NCBI GenBank assembly: GCA_963575645.1
Contig: OY754470.1
Location: forward strand, 5,712,501-5,776,500
Reading direction: 5' to 3'
Length of the DNA stretch: 64,000 nt
DNA from: Xanthostigma xanthostigma
Lineage: Eukaryota > Arthropoda > Insecta > Raphidioptera > Raphidiidae
The notes under the pieces are model-generated. The model was not told the origin of the DNA and did not search any database. It saw only the letters and a program-made list of their open reading frames with translations. Below, piece by piece: positions 11,833 through 23,127 of the stretch. A program made the position numbers and the translations under genes. How positions within the stretch are numbered: position 1 is the first letter of the stretch; every line of letters starts with the position of its first letter.

Positions 11833-12679
11833 GACTGGACTATTTATATTTCACCGTTCTCTAAATATAAACATATGCATGCAAAAAAAAAAGAAACAAG
11901 TAGAGGTATTCCGTAAGAGAGATCTCCTTAAAACTCGTGATTTGCAAGATGTAGTACCTTGTTCTGTGCTTTGTAACTCAATAAATTACATCGTTTGTAA
12001 ATAGTTCCACATATTTTTGTTACATTTCGCAAGTACAATTTATCAAGTCAATTCAGCTTTTAAATTAGGTTTTGTCCATTGTATAAATTGTCAACGCTCA
12101 ACAGATCCGGTTCACGTGATGTACCAGGTGGTTGAAATACTAGTTTATGTATCCAAATTGTAATGCACCACTTCATTGACGAGCTCTGACATTATGTTAA
12201 CGACGAGCGACCGGGGAATTTTAAGTCACGCGATTATTTTTTTACGCTAAAATACCTTATTGTCATGACTTCATACTAAGTGTAGGTGTATTTATACATC
12301 TGACAGTTCAGTGTTCGGCCATGTTGGAATCTACTTGGTAGGTTTAAGATGATTTCGCCTACTTTGATGTCTCTGAGGCTCGTATGGTTTTAAATGGCAA
12401 CTGACAGCGAAATTACTATTGGATCGATAAAATCGCATTGTTTTATTTTACGCACAATGCGAAATAGGGTCATTTTACTGTCACTATGCAGGCATGAAAA
12501 GCAGCTTTTTTATAAGGTTCATGCAAAAAAGCTATGTAGGTTCTTTTTCTCCTCATTGAAACGTTGATCATCATTCTTGAGGTATGGGGATTACGAGCAC
12601 TCGAAAGCATTACATAATAATGCACTTAAATACAATGCATGTATATTAGCAAATACGTTACTTTTAACCTATTTAAAAA

Positions 12680-13130
12680 AAAATGACGAGGTTCTCTATA
12701 GTCTACTCGATTGTATTTTTTTTTTTGTATGTCTGCCCGTCGATATCTTCGCCGGCTGTGAACCGATTTCGATGTTTCTTTTTTTATTCCATAGAGTATG
12801 TCTCAAAGTTGGTCTCATATAAATTTTAGCAAAATCGGCTCAGCAGCTTTTTAGAAAATTAACAAAAATCAAAGAAAATTGCAAAAGTTATAGTTGTCGG
12901 CGTAAACGTTGCTCTTCGGTTTCATTAGACACTAAAAAGTTAAAAATAAAAAATACTTAGAATAAAAACCTTTTTAAAAAAAGAATTTAACCTTTTTCAA
13001 AAAAGGGTCACTTAAATCGTAAAATAACAGTTTTGAAGTCAGCATCAATTTAATATACCCTAAGAACATAAACTTTGTTATTTTAAACTTTTTAGTGACC
13101 CTTTTTTGAAGGAGGTTAAATTTTTTTAAA
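12680..13130. repeat. Diverged copy of the AACCGACTTC element family
   Basis: It has the same order of parts as 8805-9298: a GAGGTTCTCTATAGT start, a T-run followed by TGTATGTCTG, a central 'acactaaaaagtt' inverted repeat, and a CTTTTTTGAAGGAGGTT end. It is more diverged and the ends are worn. The central fold-back spans about 12945-13115. Confidence 0.5.
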
Positions 13131-13696
13131 AAAGAATTTGACAGCTAGGTTTGACACTGCGACCGGTTTAAAAATTTTTTATTATTGTTGAGACTGTTAA
13201 GAAACGGGATATTGGAAGAATAGATCGAAATATCAAAGAATATATTTGATTCTTAACATGTATGAATATAACATAGGTATCTATTTACAGCAGTTGTATA
13301 ACTTCAGGAAATGTTTTTTTTTTCGACATCAGGTATACAAAAGTTGGTGAAATATGATACGTGATCTGATCCATAGGTGGACAAGCCAAAGAACTGTCTA
13401 CAATCCATAAACGTATGTGACAATAAAATATATAGACTGATTTCTGACAATTTTTCTAAGGTAAAAAATATATGAATTTAAATTAGGAATTTGATTAAAA
13501 AATAGTTGAAATTCCTGTTTTTCGATTGACTAGCAATTAACAAAAAAGCAAACATGTAATAAATGATCATTTAGATTTTTCAGTTTCTCACCTCTCGTAC
13601 AAAATTATGTTCAGTTTCTTAACGCTAAGTTTACTTTCAAAGTACTATATTTTACGTACCAGAAATCGAGACTTGACTGACAACGGTAATAAAATA

Positions 13697-14111
13697 AATG
13701 TAATATTATCATAAGAAAAAAAATATTAAATTTAACATTCAAAAATAGACAGTTTAAACAAGCGGCCATGTTGGCGGGCTTATGTGACGTCATGATATAT
13801 TATGATGCATGTCAATCTTGATGTCAAATTGTCACTGTTCTAAATGAAGTTTTTTGTTGTTTTCTCTAAATACTGACATAATCTTACTGTGAAACGACGC
13901 AGTCGTCATGGAAACTGTTGTTGATATATACTCTGACGTCAGGCTGCGTTTTGAAAATTCGAAAATAGCGCGTATTTTCTACATTTCTTTTTTATTAAAT
14001 GTATTTTTGTCAGTGATTAGATTAATAAAATAACCATTACGATATGATCAGGAACTAAAATATATTTCGGAATAAAAATTTAGACCAATTTGGAGTCTCA
14101 TGCATATGACC
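13697..14111. repeat. Interspersed repeat H, copy 1
   Basis: About 415 bp matching 52834-53338 in reverse complement. It includes TGTGACGTCATGATATA, ACTGTGAAACGACGCAGTCG and a CATGCATATGACC end. In the second copy both ends carry the AATAGGTCATATGCAT inverted repeat, so this is probably a TIR element that has lost one end here. Several TGACGTCA-type palindromes lie inside. No coding capacity. Confidence 0.65.
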
Positions 14112-14804
14112 TCAAAACTTTGTTATTTTTAATGACCCTTTTTTGAGGTAGGTTTTTTATTAGTCGGGTAGAAAATGGAAACGTACTGATCACATCACTC
14201 TGTATATTATATTCTTTGGAGTTGACGTTAAGTTACTGACCCCAACAATGCAATGCGCGACGTATACAATCATAGAATCTGAGAGAAGCGACTTGTCCGT
14301 CTTTTTCATATCCGCACCACGTCAGGACGACATGTTCTCTTGCGGTATTTCCATCCACCGCAACAATCAACCACCGACGTCTGCCGCGTTTGCAAACTTC
14401 CTTTTCGTTTGTGTAATATTGATATATGATTGTATTCATTGTTTCATTGATTTTACTTCCGTTTCTTTGATAAAAAACGGATGTATTTGAGTAGTTAAAT
14501 AATAGTGTTTTCAGTTAGTTGATGCATAAAAGAAAAATGCAAACCAATTGGGCAACAGAACTTCTTTTATAAATAAAATAAAATTTATGTTAATGCGTGC
14601 AGTGACGCGGGTAACATTATACTATAATCTGTATTTTGACATTTTGCTACACTGTTGACAATCCGAGCCCATAGATGACACTACAGTGCGTATCTTGATT
14701 ATAGCAAAGATTTGATAATGCAGTGCTCTCTTTAATACCTTTCAATGAAATAATGTGAGGTTAATCAATCATTTTAAAATCTTCTATGTGGCGTATTGGT
14801 CTAA
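14112..14804. other. Mixed: fragment of repeat X and an unrecognised open frame pair
   Basis: Positions 14540-14650 match repeat X (CCAATTGGGCAACAG through GTGACGCGGGTAAC). At 14233-14490 both strands are open for 68-80 codons in GC-richer DNA. The minus frame contains RGRRRWLIVAVDGNTAREH, which I do not recognise, and I do not call it a gene. Confidence 0.4.
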
Positions 14805-15484
14805 AGAGCTGGCTACGGAGAAAATGGGTGACTCGGTGCAAAGCTGAAAATTTGCAGAATAATAGGAGATAGTACAAGTAAGTAGGGAAAAAATTGCCAG
14901 CAAGCTAGGCGGAAGATAAAGAGCCGCCAGAAGGCGTTAATGTTGCGAAAAATCAGTGCACTTCTGGCAATTTCTATACTTATTCTGTAATTCAAAACTA
15001 GATTATATATTATAATATATATTATACATTACATACTGAAAATTCAAACATGATATAATAATTACATTCGACAAATATTCAAAATTATTAATGTCATTTT
15101 GATAGAAATAAATTACGTTGTTATAACAACGTAATTTTATTACCTAATTTATTTAATTTTATTTCTATCACAATGACATTAATTATAATTTTGAATATTT
15201 GTCGAATGTAATTATTATATCATGTTTGAATTTTCAGTATGCCCTTATAACTATTATAATGTATAATATATTATTATAATATATAATCTAGTTTTGAATT
15301 ACAGAATAAGTATAGAAATTGCCAGAAGTGCACTGATTTTCCGCAACATTAGCGCCTTCTGGCGGCTCTTTATCTTCCGCCTAGCTTTCTGGTAGTTTTT
15401 TCCCTACTTACTTGTACTATCTCCTATTATTCTGCAAATTTTCAGCTTTGCACCGAGTCACCCATTTTCTCCGTAGCCAGCTCT
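14805..15484. mobile_element. Near-perfect 680-bp palindromic element, copy 1 (empty site)
   Basis: The ends are AGAGCTGGCTACGGAGAAAA and its inverse. Inverted identity runs through both arms (about 330 bp each) to a centre at ACGTTGTTATAACAACGT near 15115-15132. A second copy is at 59680-60613. Short bases just outside the ends (CTAA on one side, CCGTC on the other) are also shared by the two copies, so the true ends may lie slightly further out. No coding sequence. The site TACAGAATAAGTATAG in the right arm near 15300 is uninterrupted here and filled in the other copy. Confidence 0.85.
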
Positions 15485-17750
15485 CCGTCAATATTATTTC
15501 TACTGAACAGGGAACTTTTCCATACCATGGTCATTTCAACATTCCATCAGCGAGCACAACAGACAAGACAGAGAAAGATCAAATTGAAAAAAAACTGTGA
15601 CTGTACGAAGGTATTATTTACAGATAGTCGCACGATGCTTCTAATCAAAAGATTATTGCCGACCGGTAATGTTATGTTTGGTTCACAATTCTTAGCACTC
15701 GTTTACATGTGAAAATGAACGAGTCTTATGCTGGATCGCGGAAAGCCTAATTTGACTCAAGGTCGTTGCACACGCGGCTAGATTTGACTGCTAGGTGCTG
15801 TGGAACTGGATTTCGTAATGGCTTTTATAGCTCTGTTCCAAGTTCTCTGAGAACGCTAACACAACCGGCACCACCTTGCTCTAAAACGAAACAGTTTGTA
15901 TCGGTTTTTGAGCTATTGAACCGATGAACTATTTGACAAACCTATATATTTATTAACGAGATAGGTTACTATCGTAGCTACGGCGTTAGTTTATTCATGG
16001 TACGACACTGCGTAAAGTAAAGTGCAGTGGGCGGAGTGGAAGATCTCATATACTCACTACTATTCTTAAATTGATTCTGCCGTCACATTGTTACGTCTTG
16101 TGGCTCCTAATCGGGAAAGGGTTAAAGTTTAAACTGTGCATTGATTCGTTCATACGAGCAGAGGAGTGGAGGTGCAGCGTTTCGTTACACATTGAGCCGC
16201 CTGAATCCAATTCACTCTACTGTGCGTAAAAGAAAAATTGAATAGCTTTGTTAAAAATTTTAAATAAAATTCAAATGTGATATTATTACGTAGATTTTCA
16301 GAAAAACATTAAATCTGCATCTTTTTAATGTGAACTTGCCTTCGGCTTCCCTTGCCAATGGAAACCACAGTATAATAGTATAGCGTGTAGTAATAAACTG
16401 CTCTTAGATAATACACCGTATAATTCAAATGAACTTCGTTGTCATGTCCATTTATGGCTATTATCATCTATTGCCTTTTTACAAAATTAACCTTTTGTGT
16501 GTACAAAATAATGTTTTATGGCGCAGACGCGATTCTTCAGCGTTCGATAAATAAATAACATGATTTTATGGAGTTATAAGATCAAAGATAACGGACAGTG
16601 ACGTGCAAATAGGGATCAACGGGGTCTGATACACTTACTGTCAAATTGAACGCTGCGCTTCATATTACAAAAGCAATTTTCATTGACTTTTACTGTTATT
16701 ATGTAATTTTACTGTGAATATTAGAATACCAGGCACAACATCGAAGTCAAAGAATTCAAAATAACATGTTTTTTACATATAGTAAACTCTATATAGCGAC
16801 ACTCAAGGGACTCTACACTTTGTTACGTTATTGAGAGTTGTCGTTAAACGGAGAAAAAAAATAATTCATTAATACGTATTTACTCATAATATATAAAATT
16901 TACAACTGACCAACTCCCGCCTCTATTGCGCTTATATTCATACAACGTTTTCGTCAATACACAAAGATTTTCTTTTACTCGCCATGTTCACAGTTTGCTA
17001 GTTTGTGGGCAACTAAGAATATGATAATTGATAAGCAGCTGAGCTAAACATATGAAAGATAATCTCAACAAACAAAAGAACGAATTGCTTAGAATCTTCG
17101 GTACGCATGATGTCGACAACAAAGCAACAAAATAACAAACAAGTACTGTTTATTGCTTAATGATGACGTATTGTTGTCGTTATTTGGAGTTGGTGTGTCG
17201 TTATTAAGAGTGTATCATTGTATGGGCAACAAATGAAAGTCAAGTAATTTCGACGTTTTAAGGAGTTTGTCGTTATATCGAGTGACAGAAATATAGAAGT
17301 TGAAATGTGTACGTTAGGTATACCAAAAGTGTAAACTGTTGACACTTGTCAAATTCAGTAATCGGTTCCCCTGCTCAAAGAGTTAGGACTGCTAGCGTTT
17401 ACACTCTTAGCCCGACAGTTATAAATATCAAACAGGTCAGCGTATCTTATATTTATGTATATTAGACGCAATAGTGTCAAAAGTGTTAACACTTTTTATA
17501 ATGGCGTACGAAATCTTCTTCCAAGCGTCAAGTGCGCCTCTGCCCGGTAGAGTAACTAGGTAATTAAAAATGTATTACCCATATTAAGAAACTATACACG
17601 TAATAAAATATTTCTTTATCTGTGAGTTGTTTGAACATCTATCTATCTACAATATAAGAGATAAAGAGACTCGTCTTTTATATGAGACACGTATTTATGT
17701 CCATGCGGACTGTCTGTATGGCTGTCTGCCGTTTCTCTTCTCTCCTTACA
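15485..17750. other. 2.3 kb, mostly unassigned
   Basis: A 'tacgtcttgtggctcc' segment near 16090 recurs near 41856, and the 15765-15830 stretch resembles sequence near 11222, so fragments of further repeats are present. Positions 16790-16850 and 17260-17300 contain GTCGTTATAT-type motifs that may be worn TIRs. No gene supported. Confidence 0.35.
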
Positions 17751-17751
17751 G

Positions 17752-17760
17752 GAAACTACC
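17752..17760 (+). other. Candidate 9-nt microexon
   Basis: A long pyrimidine tract (17731-17751, CTTCTCTCCTTACAG) is followed after nine bases by the donor GTAAGTTATT. The nine bases, GAAACTACC, would preserve frame. Microexons of this size occur in animal neuronal genes, but such a pairing can also arise by chance. If joined directly to the 8411-8498 candidate it would create a stop at the junction, so the two cannot simply be consecutive exons. Confidence 0.15.
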
Positions 17761-17942
17761 GTAAGTTATTTAATGGTTAATATAAATCATAACGCCTTCT
17801 GTACAATGATGATGATTTATTGCATGTATTACCAACACAAAAGTGTACATTTACATGTTAAATACTGATGCAAATTGTATGTACTCGTTGGCTCTTTACT
17901 GTACTCCGTGTTAAGCTGGCCACATACGGTTTTACTTCAACT

Positions 17943-18303
17943 GATAAATCGCACATGGGTTGCCTAGCTAAATCGCGTACCGATGCTGTTAAATTAAATA
18001 AATCTAATTATCTTTTTATAGGATCAACTTCCCCGTTTTGTTAATCATAAAAATCGAGCCTAAGATGGGAGAATATAACACAAATAAAATGTTAACAAAA
18101 CAAACTCAAAATTTACAAGGTATGTTTATGTGGATGATCTATATTTATGTCTGGAATCAATGCTATATTCCAATTCATTGTGTCATATTCTCTCATCTTA
18201 GGGTCGATTTTTATGATTAACAAATCGGGGAAGTTAATTAGAATTTATTTTATTTAACAGCATCGGTACGTGATTTAGCTGGGCAACCCATGCGCGATTT
18301 ATC
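17943..18303. mobile_element. Inverted-repeat element (361 bp)
   Basis: The arm GATAAATCGCACATGGGTTG continues through CTAAATCGCGTACCGATGCTG to AACTTCCCCGTTTTGTTAAT. It pairs with its inverse at 18185-18303. The spacer of about 90 bp has no frame. No clear target duplication. It is a MITE or fold-back of unknown class. Confidence 0.7.
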
Positions 18304-19796
18304 TGCAATGTATATATTATCTAACATAGGTATAATCTTTGTCATCATCAAATAACAGATGAGGGTATATATTTCAAATACCGGATCTTAGACTAAAGAT
18401 AATGACGAAATTCGACCCCGAACTCGACATCTTCCGAACGTAACACCGCATGCGGTCCATTACTAATTTGTTAAAGTTCAAAGTTCCTATTATCATTAAC
18501 GACAGCTGGTTATGTTTCTGTTACGAAATTGTAACAGACTGCGCGCATATATAGTATTTCAGTTAGTTAATATTATGTTAATCAGTTCTCGACTAGTGGA
18601 CTAACTAGCGAGTCTCATTGCCACACAAATATGCTTACATAATGATGTTTATGTGTTTGTTTTTTATGCGCTGCGCCCAGGGCATCCAACTGTCAACCGT
18701 TCCGTATTTGGTCATAATTGACATTACTCTTTAATGCGACTGACTGACAGGCGCCACGGTATGTGAATTATGGTTCTGTTTATTTCTTGGCACTCATTCA
18801 CCCGGGAGAAACAAAACAGCATCTCAACACTTTCACTGCCAAGGAGAATATTCGCTCAAACAAGAACAGTCATGTGTTATTGCCAAAACGAGATTTTGGA
18901 TTGGAATGTTTACCCCACTCACTCAGTCAATTTGTAGAGTTCCGGGAGATAAGACTTTATTGTAGGGAGTTTCTTGCTCTTTCACAATCTTTTTTGTGAT
19001 TTCAAATATCTGCAATAGTTTTCGAGATATATTCGCAAAAAAACAAACCCCTCTTTTTTTACTAAAATGTTTATAACTTTTGCAATTTTTTCGTGCCTCA
19101 CTTCAATTTTTTTCAAAAAGTTTCTAGATGTCATTCCGAATCGAATGACACCATGATCATAATTTTCGGTGTTGGAGGACTGGAATTTATCAAAAAGGGA
19201 CATCTGAACTAGAGTAACACAGTTAAGTTCACGGCGTACACACTTTCTGTTCTAATTGATCATTGAAATCACCAGACTATATTTGTGCGTTGAATTTATT
19301 ATGCGTTAGAGCGCGACCGTATTCAAAAAGTGTTGAAATTGTTAACACCAAAACATTTAACAAGTGTTTGATGTTTATGTTATTGATTGACATAATTTTT
19401 TGTCGCAATGATGCATTTGATGTGTAAATATATCTTTATTTGGTCGTTGAAAGTAAAATAGATTTTATTTACTTTTATTATGACATGTTTGATTATGCAA
19501 ATTAGCTATGCTCGTTGATAATTTTAAGAATGTGTCCATCTGAAGTAACTATTTACTTACTCGAAAGGAAAAATATTATGTTACTCTGACAGTGTGTTTG
19601 TTCTCTAAAATTTGAGATCGTGGCATGCGTGTAGAGTATTTAGGTCGTGGAGACATTAATTTATATATTTTGAGCTGAAAATAATTGTCAGTGATTATAA
19701 AATACTAGCAGTTCGGTCCGGCTTTGTCCGAATTTTTAAAGATAACATGTTTAGTTGGATATGGATTAATACTAATTATTTTGTTGCGAATAATTG
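18304..19796. other. 1.5 kb without a supported feature
   Basis: One 78-codon plus frame (18763-18999) and one 73-codon minus frame (18982-19203) are of chance length. No repeat was recognised. Confidence 0.4.
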
Positions 19797-19895
19797 AAGT
19801 AAAACTTCTTTACGCACGCTTGACTTAGGCACGCTTGATTTGGGGAGTAAGCTGGTGAATGCGTGACGAGAGCCTTACGAAAAGTGTTATCATAG
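19797..19895 (-). mobile_element. GAAG element, right-end fragment
   Basis: GAAGTAAAACTTCTTTACGC followed by the CGCTTGAC block and GGAGTAAGCTGGTGAATGCG match the right part of the full copies, in reverse orientation. It stops about 20 bp before the pogo-like element at 19914. Confidence 0.65.
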
Positions 19896-19913
19896 CCAGT
19901 TATGTTTCGTATA

Positions 19914-21121
19914 GGGTAATTCCGGGGGAGATGGCCCTACTAACTTTAAGGAACTAAGATGAATAAAATATTGAATTCTGCGGGAAACGAAACTTTAATT
20001 ATAATTCTTACAGAACATAAACGAAATATTACTTTTAAATAGACCAAAACAAGTAATTTTAAACTTTGAAAAAAAAGTAGATTTGGCCATCTTTCCCGGA
20101 GTATCCGGGAGTGATGGCCATAGTGGTCGGGAGAGATGGCCAGTACTTTATTTGCCTTTCCCTTTGCACTTAAGAGCTTCTAATTCCTTCTTTTTTTGAT
20201 TACCACTCTTGGAAGACATGTTCTCGACCTGGCTGTAATTATACATACAAACACTGCACTAAATCCAATCTTCAATTATTTTTTTACTTATGATAGTTTT
20301 CATCACAACTTCTGTAGTTTTCTTCTTCTCTGTCTTTAGTTTCACTTTCTGAGGTGTCACTGAAATCCATGAGAGTTTCTTCGCAATTGCTATCTGAGAA
20401 ACTGCGATTAGCCTTACGTTTCTTGTTTTGCTTAAATGTATCGGTCTTAATTTCCTTTTTGATTATCTTTGGTTTTCTAAATTTCTCTTCTGTTTCTTCT
20501 TTCTCTTTTTCTTTTATTTTTCGTTTTTTAATATGTTCTTCAGACGTAAAGAGGATGCCTACTTCCTTGACTCGTTTGCGGACTTTGTTGAGTTTTACAG
20601 GCAGTGGAGATACTTTGTTCAGTGCTTTTGTTGGTGTTGGTTGGTCTATCGTCTGACTGGACGTACTTGGACCTGGATCTGAAACTGATTGAGCTTGCGC
20701 TGTATGCCCTATTTTATGGCCATCTGTCCCGGAAAAAATGTGGCCATCTCTCCCGATTGTCCGGATGAGATGTTTACATTAGGTAATTAAAGCAGTGTAT
20801 ACATTTTTGAATAAATTTTGAGGTTAGAACACGTGAAAATGATTATCCTCGCAAGGAAAGTACAAAAAAATAACAAAACTTTCAAAACCCCTTTAAGATC
20901 ACTTAATATGTCAAACCCTTAATTAATAACAAACATGTCTTATAAAATCAAAGTCAAATTACTCAACTTCCCTTTCTTTTTTTTACACAAATCCACTAAA
21001 ACTTATTGCTTGTTGTGAAATGAAGCAAACTATATTGAAAATAGAGCCATTTGTTTACTATTAGTTAGACTTTTTTCTATTGGCCATCTCTCCCGTAAGG
21101 CCATCTCCCCCGGAATTACCC
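19914..21121 (-). mobile_element. Pogo-like DNA transposon, deletion derivative (1,208 bp)
   Basis: A perfect 23-bp TIR begins GGGTAATTCCGGGGGAGATG, and TA lies on both sides (19912-19913 and 21122-21123), the duplication of the Tc1/mariner superfamily. The core GGCCATCTnTCCCG recurs at least five more times inside, near both ends. The minus strand keeps the 3' end of a coding region (20148-20790) whose lysine-rich tail resembles pogo/Tigger/jerky-type transposases. The catalytic domain is gone, so the element is non-autonomous. Superfamily is well supported; pogo is an inference from the tail and the long GC-rich TIR. Confidence 0.75.
20148..20790 (-). pseudogene. Decayed 3' end of a pogo-like transposase gene, probably with a 55-nt intron
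   Basis: Reading the minus strand from an upstream stop near 20778, the frame is open to TAA at 20284-20286. It encodes a basic tail with the segments VSPLPVKLNKVRKRVKEVG and ILFTSEEHIKKRKIKEKEKE, then a serine/acid tract ending SDTSESETKDREEENY. A donor GTAAAA at 20287 and acceptor TTACAG at 20233 would remove 55 nt and keep the frame, adding 27 residues that end LKCKGKGK before TAA at 20148-20150. There is no ATG near the 5' side, where TIR-like subterminal repeats are translated instead, so the transposase body was deleted. Function is inferred from layout and the tail only. Confidence 0.5.
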
Positions 21122-21123
21122 TA

Positions 21124-21944
21124 TCTAAACACAGTGCAGGCCTATTGTCTGTATCACACTGTAAGAGCAAGAGAGAGCAGTGCGCGCGCACATTTTCTTT
21201 CTCTCTTCCTCGCATAACCAGTGCATGAAATATATATATTCTCAGTCAGTAGTTAATTGGGGACCACTTGCTTAGGGTAACTGACGTATTGAATTGAATA
21301 ACGATTGATATCGAGTCGGTTAAAATAACATCAACTTTTGAAAGATAAAAATCGTTACTGTGAAAATATTTTCGTCTACCTGCTTGCTTTTTTATTTTCT
21401 ATCTTGAAATCGATTAAAAAGTACTGCAATAAAATAAACTACGTTTACTGAAGAGTTAAAATATGTAGTTCCTACTATTTTCGAGAGATGAACTGAATAA
21501 AATTTACCTATTTAATTGACAAGTCCATTATTTATAGTCGATCAGCTAAAACATTTTAATGTCACTTTCTCTTTCACGCGGAAATCGCTCTAGATGTTTT
21601 AAGTGCTTCTCCATAACGGTACCTGCAGTATCATGATACCGATACCATCGATAGTTTTGTCATTTGAACTGTTAAAATAACAAGTAAAAATATCGATAAA
21701 GTAGTTATGAAATTAATTCAATTGTATTTTTTTCCGAGCGATCCACAAATTTCAAATTAATCAGGATTTTTAAAATTTTAGTTTTACTCTTTTGATACAG
21801 CAATGTAGTAAAATTACTATCTTACACTTATTTCAAGTTACTACTCTGTAAAAAATGAACAGGAAATTTTCTTAAACTTTTAAAAAATGCTATTTTTAAT
21901 GGAAGTATATATTTAAAAAAAAATATCCTTAACAAAAAATATAA
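21124..21944. other. Unannotated AT-rich stretch
   Basis: A short GA/CT-rich part lies at 21160-21215. Nothing else recognised. Confidence 0.4.
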
Positions 21945-22120
21945 AAAATCTTTGATTAACGTCTGATTAGAATTCTTCAATAAATAAAATTATCGACCAA
22001 TTTTTCAGACAAATATATTATTTTTTCAAATTTGAATATAATTTAAAAACTTAAAGCGAATATTTTTAAATACAAATTAGAAATTAATTATTAATTATTT
22101 TTATATTTTTTAGATCAGTT

Positions 22121-22158
22121 CTGAAGAAGTTCCAAATCCGGACCGAAACGTCAATGTA
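22121..22158 (+). ncRNA. Hammerhead-ribozyme core, copy 1
   Basis: CTGAAGA (22121-22127) is followed by a helix-II hairpin with one mismatch, then GAAA (22145-22148). After it AC...GT could form the very short helix III with a GTA cleavage triplet ending at 22158. The conserved core is complete. Helix I pairing is weak, so activity is doubtful. Confidence 0.5.
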
Positions 22159-22240
22159 TTAATTATTATTTTTCGTTAATATATTTGTCTGAAAAATTGG
22201 TCGATATAATTTTATTTATTGAAAAAATAAAAAAAATTAT

Positions 22241-22278
22241 TACAATGACGTTTCGGTCCGGATTTGGGTCGTCTTCAG
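22241..22278 (-). ncRNA. Hammerhead-ribozyme core, copy 2
   Basis: On the minus strand: CTGAAGA, a helix-II strand GACCC against GGACC, GAAA, then AC-GTCATT-GT-A. All core boxes match the hammerhead consensus CUGANGA...GAAA...UH. It lies in one arm of a palindrome whose other arm holds copy 3. Confidence 0.5.
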
Positions 22279-22421
22279 AAATATGTAATCTGAAAAATAT
22301 AAAAATTAATTAGTATCTACTTATTTTACAATAAAATTAGGACTGAATTATTTAAAAAATTCAGTCTTAATTCTATTGTAAAATAAGTAGATACTAATTC
22401 ATTTTTTTATATTACATATTT

Positions 22422-22459
22422 CTGAAGAAACTTCAAATCCGGACCAAAACGTCATTTTA
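22422..22459 (+). ncRNA. Hammerhead-ribozyme core, copy 3 (mutated)
   Basis: CTGAAGA is intact but the GAAA box reads AAAA and helix II is weakened (ACTTC against GGACC), so this copy should be inactive. It pairs as the inverted partner of copy 2. Confidence 0.45.
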
Positions 22460-22530
22460 TTAATTTTTAGATTTTTTGTTAAGATATTTGTCTGAAATGG
22501 TCGATAATTTTATTTATTTAAGGCTATTTT

Positions 22531-23127
22531 ACATTGATTCTTGTATTTGGTTCAACAGAATGTAGAGAACTAAGCAACAGCAGATAATTACGTAATAAAA
22601 GAAACAAAAAATAGAACAATCAACAACAAGAAAGCTTCGCTTAATACACAAAGACATTTGAAAATAAATAATTTATCAAAATGCAGTTCTAAAACGTGAA
22701 CATATTCTATAAATAAGTTCAATCTATTTTCTTTAGTATCTCCTTTTCATTATTTTTTTCATAAAAAAACGCAGTCATTAATTTGATAAACCTCTGCTGA
22801 ATAGTAATCCTGCAGTGTACACTTGGCAAGCATGTTTTTGCAGTTTTTAGAAAATAATTTAATGCTTGCACTTTATACGCGCGACATCTACGGAAAGGGT
22901 TGTCAAAAAATCTGGCCTTAGATTGTGAACATACACATTTCTCCATATGAAAAACATTATAGAGTTTTCAATCTGCCCTGCTTCAAAAATAATTGATTGA
23001 TCGAAGCGATATTTTTCTCAAACTGTGTGTACATGTGTTTAGCATTGTATTTTGAACAATTTCATTTCGAAACAACGTTTTTCTACGCACTTGGATCAAA
23101 ATTTACCTTGAAAAACGATATTTTTTT
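22531..23127. other. Unannotated AT-rich stretch
   Basis: One 75-codon minus frame (22719-22946) of chance length. No repeat noticed. Confidence 0.4.

Larger units (their letters stand above)
21945..22530. mobile_element. Cluster of Penelope-like element terminal-repeat relics
   Basis: Four partial units in alternating orientation share TTGATTAACGTCTGATTAG, a 'taaaattatcgaccaatttt' tract, and the block CTGAAGA - GGTCC AAATCC GGACC - GAAACGTC. That last block is what I remember from Penelope-like terminal repeats, where it is a hammerhead ribozyme. Further partial units are at 33285-33330, 44315-44462 and 45515-45625. No reverse transcriptase or GIY-YIG frame remains. Confidence 0.6.

Noticed and set aside
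16790-17300. Possible TIR element with GTCGTTATAT-type ends
   Set aside because: The inverted similarity is short and the boundaries could not be fixed.
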